A stretch of 64,000 nt of DNA, taken from Sabellastarte sp. h YS-2021 (Eukaryota; Annelida; Polychaeta; Sabellida; Sabellidae). The stretch covers positions 42,262,241 through 42,326,240 of the forward strand of contig OZ024939.1 in the NCBI GenBank assembly GCA_964017235.1, given 5' to 3'. Within the stretch, counting starts at the first letter, position 1. Each line of letters opens with the position of its first letter. Below are positions 56,507 through 64,000 of this stretch, one piece after another. The notes beneath the pieces were generated by a model. That model was not told the origin of the DNA. It worked only from the letters and a program-made list of their open reading frames with translations, and did not search any database. The position numbers were made by a program, and so were the translations under genes.

Positions 56507-57579
56507 TTATCTCCCGCCTGCAGCCGAAGGTTGTGGTCGGGAGATTATAAAACGCCTTCCGTACGTGCGTGAGTCTGTCCATCCGTGAGTCCGTCCGTCC
56601 ATCCGTCCGTTCGTCACGTTTTTACATAAACCTTAATATCTCATTCATTTATAAAGATATCTTCACCAAATTTGCAGGGAATGTTTATGGCTATGAAAAC
56701 CTGTCTCTGAACAATTTTAGCCTCATTTTGAAAAACAAAATGGCCGCCATAGCTAATTGTTTGAAAATCATAAAGGTGCTCTAAATCTTGAAATATTGCA
56801 GCTAGTTTCATCAAATTTGCACAAAAGCTATATGGCTAGAAAAGCTAGCCTGATAGTAATTTTGGCCTAGTTCAAAAAACAAAATGGCTGCCATATTGCA
56901 TGGTTTATGTCAAATGGGGTTACCCTATAAAAAGGCCTTACATCTCCCATAAAATTGCTCCTAGAGGTTCGGAATGTGAAAACAACTTGTAGGAAGTCAT
57001 GGCCTCGGAATCTTTTCCAGGTGTTGAATTTGACCTTTGACCCCTGCTGCAAGGTTAAATCGGGTTATCACACTAAAACATCCTTATTTCTCCCTTTTTG
57101 TTAGTGCTATGACTTTAGAATGTAAAGATAGACCATCAAAAGTCCTGGCCTGCAAATGTTTTGTCTGAGAAAAATTTTGGCCTTATTTTGAAAAACAAAA
57201 TGGCCACCATAGCCAATTATTTCAAAATCATTAAGATGCTCTAAAACTTGAAATATTGCAGCTACGTTAATCAAATTTACACAAAAGATATAAGGCTAGG
57301 AAAGTTAGCCTGCTAGTAATTTGGCCCAGTTTCGAAAACAAAATGGCCGTCATATCACATGTTTAATGTTAAATGGGATTATCCTATTAAAAGGGCCTTA
57401 TATCTCCCTTGTCATTGCTACAAATGTGAAAACAACTTAAAGGAAGTCATGGCCTGAGACTTTTCCAACTGCTGACTTTTACCTTGGACCCTTTTTCGAT
57501 GTCAAGTGGGTTATCTTACTACAAAGGTCTTATATTTCCTTTAGTTCACCATTATTACTGATTCTAAGGCGGGAGATAA
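56507..57579 (+). mobile_element. Dispersed non-autonomous element with TTATCTCCCGCC termini (complete copy)
   Basis: TTATCTCCCGCC at 56507-56518 pairs with GGCGGGAGATAA at 57568-57579. After the left end come reiterated GTCCGTCC-type tetramers (56560-56620). The rest is an internal direct duplication of about 470 bp (about 56720-57180 and 57181-57540) with AAACAAAATGGCC, ATATTGCAGCTA, ATATGGCTAGAA and CCTTATATCTCCC. A partial copy occupies 1-590. No protein is encoded; the transposon class is not certain. Confidence 0.75.
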
Positions 57580-58599
57580 CCGCTGCGGCAGTGGCCTTGT
57601 TTTCTATGAAACATGCCTGTGTGTTTATTTAGATATGTTTTAAATGACTGAGCTTCTTTTCAGTGACCTCTGAATAACTGTTTAAAAACTTTACATGTGT
57701 TTTTCTACTTCTTACTGTAAGTTAACTTGTTGGACTTGTTCGCAACCATGTTAAGATTTGTTGATTTTGTTATGTGAGCCAATCAAATACTTCATATGTG
57801 CATAAAACTTCTTTTTTGTACTTATGAACCATATGATTCCTTGCTTTGCTAAATGTTTATGAATGAAGTCTCATCCCTGCTTCTGTGACATACCATAAAT
57901 TTCCAAAATAACGCCAGGTTCAAATAAACGCCTGGTTCAAATTAATGCATGGTTCCAAGCACACTGTTTACAATTTATAACATTGTTTTTGTATTTCAAA
58001 AGAACGCCTGGTTCAATTTAATGCCTGTTCTGATGCCATTTGAAAAAAAATTAACGCCCGGGACATATTTTGCAAAAAATACAGTAATGCAGTAAATTGT
58101 GAGAAAATATGAAATTTGCTGCAACACAAATCTATACACACTTAACCTTTACAATTTTGTATCAGGAAGCAAAATGCACAAAAACTCTGCATTATAGATC
58201 AAATAAATGGCCTAATTATGGTGACAAAAAAATCATAGAATTGATAAGAATGTCTCATTATTCAAAGTAAGCTGTAAATCTCATGAAGAGTGACAAATTT
58301 CACAGTATTTACTGTAACCCAGCTTCCTCTTCTCTTACTTGGGTTTTTAGTCATTTATTTTTTTTTGAAAATAAATAACACATTGCCACAACAGAAATAA
58401 AATCTCTGCCGTGGGACAAACATGGTTAACACACAAAATAGGTACCAATAGTACCCATATACCAGACACACCAAGTCTTACCTTTCACTACATTTTTAAA
58501 CATGAGCTCTAGTGAGGCTCGTGTTTCTAGGGATGACTTTTTTGTTCGTGTATCTTTTTTTTTGTCTTTGGACATTCGTGAATTGTGGCGTAGCATGAT

Positions 58600-58745
58600 G
58601 AGTGCCTGTCTCTTCACTGAAGTTAAACGGCACTGGGATGGGTGACCACTTCAGTGCACTACTTGTGTCCCTGATGGCTTTGCGGCTCGCGCTAGTAGAC
58701 CAAAACCCCTTTTGGCCTTGTTAAAAGGAGAAGATAAATTTTCGC
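58600..58745 (+). mobile_element. 5S rRNA-like fragment, possibly a SINE3-type head
   Basis: TGAAGTTAAACGGC followed by ACTGGGATGGGTGACCAC resembles the internal promoter of 5S rRNA (AAGTTAA...C and GGATGGGTGACC) with the segment between them shortened. An unrelated tail follows. It is too short and altered to be a 5S gene; a 5S-derived SINE or pseudogene is the best reading. Confidence 0.5.
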
Positions 58746-59089
58746 ATTAAGATTTGGCTGACTGTTGTCAGCTGTCTGTATTCATTTAATTTACAATATG
58801 TGTCCATAAATGTATAAGTAGATTGATCTTATCAAATCAGACTTTATAACACTAAATTCTCAGTGCAAGCAAATTCAAAGGTGCCTCTGGATTCACATAG
58901 CCACTGTACTTACAGACCTTTGTATCCTCTAATTTCAGAATCATAAGGATAAGGTCGTGAAGCAGAATTAAAAAAAACAAGTTGTTATGATCACATGGAA
59001 CTGTGTGAACAGACCCTACTTGAGCTTCATTATAATATAAAGAATAGCATACAATTGCATATCTGTGTGACACACATTCTAATCTTTTT

Positions 59090-59250
59090 CCCTTGAGGTC
59101 TTTGGTAGACTAGTGGTTTGGAAGTTTTGACGTTTAATCACAGGTCATCACCTTTGTGTGGGTTCATCTCGCATAAGTGGCAGTGCTGACGGCCTGTGCT
59201 TAATATAACCCTGGCCTAATAGGGGTTTAAAAACCTTTTAAGTTTAATCT
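59090..59250 (+). mobile_element. SINE-like segment
   Basis: CTTTGGTAGACTAGTGGTTT looks like an A box, and the body (GTGTGGGTTCATCTCGC; TAATATAACCCTGGCCTAAT) resembles SINE 3' parts, but the B box is poor and no target duplication was seen. Confidence 0.35.
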
Positions 59251-59658
59251 TTGATCTACCCTATTCTCCGTTTAAACTTTCATATGTATTAATTGACAGC
59301 AGATGAAAGAAACCAGATTAGCTGTAAGTAAATAAAACCACAGGAGCTTTGAAATATCCTCAGTTATTTGCAATAGAAACTGTCATTGTATAAGTAATGA
59401 TATTTACAGCCTATATTAAAGTGCATACATGAGTGGACTATTATCCTTTTTTATTGTCTGGGAGAATGAATGTGAAGTGAAATTAACATATACATGTTCT
59501 TATTGAACAGTGTGTTTATATGAAGAAATCCAATTAGCCTGCATAAAGGCTACTAGGATTCTGACGCGTATTCCAAACCTGAAAACTGTCAATCCTGTTT
59601 TTGATGGAACAGAATTCAACCCTGTTAACAGTTAAATCTGAATGAACCAGAAAATGAC

Positions 59659-59700
59659 TTCTACTTACCTAGAATTCCAGGTAACAGGGTAAATATCAAT
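59659..59700 (-). repeat. Single dispersed unit of the 53-bp minisatellite
   Basis: CTACTTACCTAGAATTCCAG and GGGTAAATATCA match the reverse complement of the 37.4-38.3 kb unit (CTACTTAACCTGGAACTC...; CAGGGTAAATATCATTGG), allowing several differences. Confidence 0.55.
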
Positions 59701-59747
59701 AAGAAAGGACCTGTCAGGACAGGGTGGACATATTCACAGAGGCATTG

Positions 59748-59830
59748 GCTAAATATGAGCCAAAAAGCAGTTTATTATGATAAGCTCTGTGAGGTGTTTT
59801 CTGGCTGATCCATTTTGTGCATACCAGTCG
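59748..59830. repeat. Foldback fragment (ATTCACAAAA family)
   Basis: TGAGCCAAAAAGCAG ... CTGGCTGATCCATTTTGTGCATACCAG matches the arms of the element at 8818-8948. The left arm is truncated. Confidence 0.5.
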
Positions 59831-60726
59831 AGATATTTATATCTCCTATCACTGGAATTCCAGTGTAGCAGAAAATTCTAGTTATTGGGGATTTATTGTA
59901 GATACCTTCTTTAAGTCCTCTACAGTCACTGCAATATTTTTACCTTAGACAGTTTAGTGAAATTAACTATGGTTTTATGTCTTAACTGAGCAGTCCATAT
60001 TGACTTTCAACTGCCCCATAGACTTTAAAAATAGCCCGATCTGAACAATTTTGGCTGCAATTAATGCAGAATTTTCTGTTGAAATTAAAACACCCCAGGG
60101 TTAACATATCTACAATCACAAATGAAGTGAGTAATAACAGTTAAATACACATAATTTATTTCTCCAGGCTACAGCTAAAACAAAGATGTAGGACTCTTAT
60201 AAAGAGGCATTCTATCTCTCTTGAAACTGGCACTTTAAATCTGAAATTTTGCCAGCAAGTAAATAGAAACAAACTGTACACCAGCATATAAACCTGCACA
60301 TCTGCAGTTGCTGTTTCTTTAAGTTAGTTGGTGTTTCCACAGCATTGATCAATGGTTAGATCCTGGTGTGCAGACAAAATACTAGAGGAGAAAATGTTGG
60401 TCAAAATTGCAAGGGAGGACAAAGTGCTCTGTTTTGTTCACCAGAATTTTGTCCTGGAAATTTAGACCCCCTTCATTACTTTTCTTGAAGAGACATCTTT
60501 TCACTTTTTTTCAATAAGAAAATTATGGTTTAAAAATTAAAAACATTTTGTTTTTAAATATATAAGATGGGCCTTAAATATCTGGTGTGTGGAAACAGTA
60601 GTTATGCCATTGGCATCAGTGATCCAGTGTTAAGCAGTTGGCATGACGACACACAGTCTTAGAGGGTTGCTTCACTATGGCGATGTTGCTTCCCTAATTG
60701 GTGTATGATGCCTCATTTTGCCATTC

Positions 60727-61242
60727 AGGAAGTTGATCTTTTCAATTGGAATGATCTCAAACCCATTGCAAACTACAATCACAATGGTTGTGTGCAGAAG
60801 TTACGGTACTTCCCGATGGGTTCTCCGATTGGAATGTGGATCGGAACAGTTTACGACAATATTAAACTCTTTGAATTTATCGTAAATTGCTGTTGCTTAT
60901 CAGATCTTGCAATCTGGAACAGATCTTAAACCCATCTTAAACCTATCTTATGGTTCGTAAAGTCATCTTTGTTATCTTACAGTGATCTTAAACCTATCTT
61001 TTTCATCTTAAGTGGATCTTAAAGGTTTGTAAACCAATCGGATGGATCGGGAAACTGTCACAAACTTTTCGGGTACCTATCGGGAGACTTCATGAAGCAA
61101 GTACTGCTTCAATCAGATATCTGTTGCGAAAATATCTTAAACCTATCTCAAACTACACACATGAGATCGTGAGTACTTTCATTTTTTCCAATCAGGAAGA
61201 AGTTTTATCCTCATATCGTATAAATGGAACAGCCAATTAAGG
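60727..61242 (+). mobile_element. Dispersed repeat Z, copy 2
   Basis: It is similar over about 500 bp to 44500-45015 and contains reiterated AAACCTATCTTA / GATCTTAAACC motifs (60925-61020). No coding capacity; diverged. Confidence 0.6.
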
Positions 61243-61915
61243 TTTTTCTGGCTGACATTTCTTTTGGTGAGTCAATTAAAGTCACTTGTCTTTCATCATT
61301 TCTTTCAAACTTAAAAACAACTCAACAGACTGTCAAATCAGAACCAACATAATATGGGTATGAAGATGGAGTGAGTCTTTGGAACAAAATTATATTATGA
61401 AACCATGTAATGATGTCCACAGGATTGACATTTGGAGAGAGAAGGGGGAGGTGACACACCAAACAAGGTTTAAATGCATGAAAAAGCATAAAGACATCTT
61501 CTTATACTAATAAGGAAGGCCTTTTAAGGAAATGGTTTTATCTGATTTTAAAACAGGCAATAATGTCCCCTCTCCTTTGCCTCAGTGAATACCCCCCCCC
61601 CCCCCCATATTTTACATATCTTGACACCAAAAGATACCACTTCATAAACTACAAGCCACTCCTTATCGCTACATAATTCTGCATATGAACATATAATAGC
61701 CTGAGGAATGGCCCAGATTGGCAGCTTTGTTTTTCTCTTACTTTTTCATCCTTTTACTATTTATATAGTATTTTACGTCATGCATAGTGCCTTATCATAA
61801 AGGTATGACGGGTAGTTGCAAGGGGGGAAAGGAAACTAGTACATACAATTGGTCAAGGTTCTATACTGCAAACTGCCAACCAACAGCAAGCGACTACCAG
61901 CTTTCCCAGAGATCG

Positions 61916-62012
61916 GCCTTTTGTCCACCCTGCCCCAAAACCGGCCGGCATTTTGTCCACCCCTGCAATTTTGACTGGCATTTTGTCCACCGGCATTTTG
62001 TCCTCTATTCAA
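61916..62012 (+). repeat. Short repeat of GGCATTTTGTCCACC, four copies
   Basis: TTTTGTCCACC or TTTTGTCCTC occurs four times within about 100 bp, three preceded by GGCA. Low-complexity intronic sequence. Confidence 0.75.
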
Positions 62013-62599
62013 GGTGAGGCCAGGATTGGAACTCTGATCTCAGAGGTGGGAGGCAAGTGTGTCACCACTGTGGCCCATTTTACATCCTTTTATAGCTGGG
62101 TTCATTTTTGGGATGGCCTTTCAATATTTCCAACAGGTTGTGGTGAGATGGATAGAATCTTCAACTGTTTGCTATTTTACTTGAAAAATCATTGCAAAGC
62201 TTAATATCTGTACTGTCAAATTGCAAATAAAACCACACTACATAGTTTGATAAGTGATATAATATATAAACAGAAAGTTCATCCTGGACAGAATTTTATA
62301 ATAATGTTCCGTAAGATGGAAAAAAGTTCAGATAGCGCCCTCAGACAGTAAAAATTAAATCATATCACTCCTGTAATACTGCTTAAGTAGAAATTGGAGG
62401 TAAAAGAAAATTTCAGTAAATTCTTCATTTTTAAGAAATTCACCAGAACTAATATTAAGGTAGTTTCTAATTAAGATATTGATATAGGTTTAAAGTTTTA
62501 CTGTGAATTAGTCTTCATTTTTCAAGGTCACTAGATAAAATAGGTAAAATACACAGCCAGTGAAAATTTCAACTTGTACAGTAGTTGCCATACTTGGGG

Positions 62600-62760
62600 T
62601 GTCAAGTTTTGTGGGGGTCATATTCATAAAGGGGACCTGAGAAAGATAAGCCAAAACTCACCTCAAGTTTGGACACAAAGACTCTAAACCTGAGTTTATA
62701 TTTTTGCTGATCTTTTGCTGATTCTTTTTGTGCATACTAGTCTTGAAGACTGGGGACCAG
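62600..62760. repeat. Foldback element (ATTCACAAAA family), diverged
   Basis: GGGGTCATATTCATAAAGGG ... CTCACCTCAAGTTTGGAC and the complementary GCTGATTCTTTTTGTGCATACTAG follow the layout of the element at 8818-8948. Many mismatches. Confidence 0.5.
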
Positions 62761-62887
62761 CATATCCTATACAGAAATGCACAGTACTGAATTGGCATAA
62801 CTGCTGTGTTTAAAGCCCAAACTTTAGGGGTTAAGACACATTTAGATTCACTCCTTACTCTGTTTAGTGCTGAAGTAAACATTTTTA

Positions 62888-63060
62888 CCTTTGGCTCAGT
62901 GGCAAACACAGTCGCCCAGGAAAACAGAGGACCTGGGTCTGATCCCAGGTACAGGCAGATACATAGTGGCTTAGATAACCACTTAAAACGGCTGTCCTCT
63001 GTTTTTGGGTCCTCGCTACTCCCAGTGACATTCTAAAGAACATCAGGGAGGTTGATAAAT
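62888..63060 (+). mobile_element. tRNA-derived SINE-like element
   Basis: TTTGGCTCAGTGGCAAACAC (A-box-like) and GGACCTGGGTCTGATCCCAG (B-box-like) are spaced as in a tRNA. The body follows with TAGTGGCTTAGATAACCAC and GTTTTTGGGTCCTCGC. It differs from the 4.8-kb and 48.4-kb SINEs, so probably another family. Confidence 0.6.
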
Positions 63061-64000
63061 GCTCATCCCAGAGACTCTTTTACTTTAGTAAGGAGATCAT
63101 GTGATCGGTGCAAAGTACCACATAAAAATGGGAAGTGGCGCCTATTATACACATCAAGCAGGTCTTACTTGCATAGTATACAGGTTCACACAGGATTTCA
63201 TTGCAGTTGGGTTGGGTTGATTCAGTAAATACACTGAGAGTCAAATATAATAATAACAGTATTGTTGTGGAGTTGTCAACACTGTGTTGAAGTATGGTAT
63301 TCACAGTCAGCATTGTATAATTTGGGCCTTTCTCCTGGTTAGTTCAAGGTTCACCAAAATTCTGACCCACTGAATGTTTGGATGTGGGTGGAGAGGAGGG
63401 GGATCATGGAGAGGTGCAGTTGTGTTCATGTCTGTGTATTATTTACATGTACTGTGTTTACTTGAAAATAACTCACTAGCATATATACACTTGTACAGAT
63501 AAAGCAACAAAAAAGTGTCACTTTATTTGCAGGGAATTTAGCCACACCTCTGAATTATTTAATGTAACAACTAGCTTACAGTGTAATGAAACTCCAGTAA
63601 ATCATACTTTATCATATATAAATTGTAGTTTATACAAATTTACACTGACATACTGCCTCCGAAACTTTGCAGGGGAATAAAGAATTTTGATATATGAAGG
63701 GTCCTTGCTTTTGGATACAATACAAATATGACCGTAAACAACAAAGACATTTGGCAAATATGTGTGAATACCTAATCTGGGATATTAATGAGTTTCTTGC
63801 TGATAAGAGTCAAACTAAGAGTCATGTGTTTTGTTATTTTTTCTTCTCAAAATATAAAAGAACTAATTTGAAGTCCAGTTCAGAAATTTCAGAAATAATC
63901 CAAGTTCACCAGATGTTACTTTGATTAAAAAAAATACTGTCAAGTTTCAGTGCTGTGTGGAAGTGAGTGTCTCAAATAGACAAATACTCTATAGTTGTAT

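Larger units (their letters stand above)
54450..64000 (+). other. Start of a long intron after exon P (runs past the window)
   Basis: No exon that continues the phase-0 frame was recognised to the window end, so the intron is at least about 9.5 kb unless a small exon was missed. Repeats are listed separately. 55500-56500, 57910-58100 (short TAACGCC / CCTGGTTCAAAT repeats) and 61250-61800 hold only AT-rich or simple sequence. A run of 15 C sits at 61592-61606. Confidence 0.6.

Noticed and set aside
56569-56784. Open frame beginning with repeated S-V-R-P-S-V-R
   Set aside because: It is translated from GTCCGTCC tetramers inside the non-coding repeat element at 56507-57579.
59100-59170. Continuation exon starting G-T-C-A-T-C-A-C-C after an AG at 59138 region
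   Set aside because: The phase-0 reading meets a stop within about ten codons and the region looks like SINE sequence.

Overview
The window looks like genomic DNA from an invertebrate animal, most likely a lophotrochozoan and probably a bivalve mollusc. The DNA is AT-rich. Its one recognisable gene is split by AT-rich introns with GT..AG borders. The introns are crowded with tRNA-derived SINEs, short inverted-repeat transposons and minisatellites. The bivalve placement is inferred from the repeat style and gene architecture, not from a species-specific marker.

One gene accounts for all the coding sequence I can support. It is a supervillin (SVIL) orthologue on the + strand, running from an upstream exon outside or invisible in the window to beyond base 64000. 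Sixteen coding exons can be chained (8680-8799, 9596-9728, 10186-13812, 16936-17180, 17484-17735, 21686-21744, 22257-25955, 33466-33592, 40184-40898, 44216-44302, 45664-45854, 46283-46919, 47334-47516, 48119-48346, 52858-54063, 54305-54449). The reading phase is kept across all fifteen introns, giving 3884 complete codons without a stop. The call rests on motifs typical of the supervillin N-terminal half in the last exons: two arginine-rich TQPIT boxes, two S-L-[AS]-E-K-x-x-x-F boxes and one S-V-A-E-R box. The gelsolin-like repeats and villin headpiece, which form the C-terminal half of supervillins, are not in the window and should lie 3' of it.

The layout is as follows. 1-8679 has no supported exon; it holds a fragment of a dispersed repeat, a nine-copy 55-bp minisatellite, a SINE, a CA microsatellite and an inverted-repeat element. 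8680-17735 holds exons A-E, including giant exon C (3627 bp). 17736-21685 is an intron carrying two back-to-back inverted-repeat transposons, each with a 9-bp target duplication, the second interrupted by a TA-flanked element. 21686-25955 holds exons F and G, the second giant exon (3699 bp). 25956-40183 is two long introns around one small exon, with several foldback elements and a 53-bp minisatellite. 40184-54449 holds exons I-P, which include a coding 48-bp tandem repeat and the diagnostic supervillin motifs. 54450-64000 is intron, with degenerate tandem repeats, a complete copy of the dispersed inverted-repeat element, a 5S-rRNA-like fragment and SINE-like sequences.

The protein part encoded here is almost entirely low-complexity and predicted disordered. 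It has charged helices, S/T-rich stretches, repeated S-P-Q-R sites and several short linear motifs that recur in different exons. By homology it would be a membrane- and actin-associated scaffold. The two giant exons are multiples of three in length and phase-symmetric, so each could be skipped without a frameshift, which suggests long and short isoforms.
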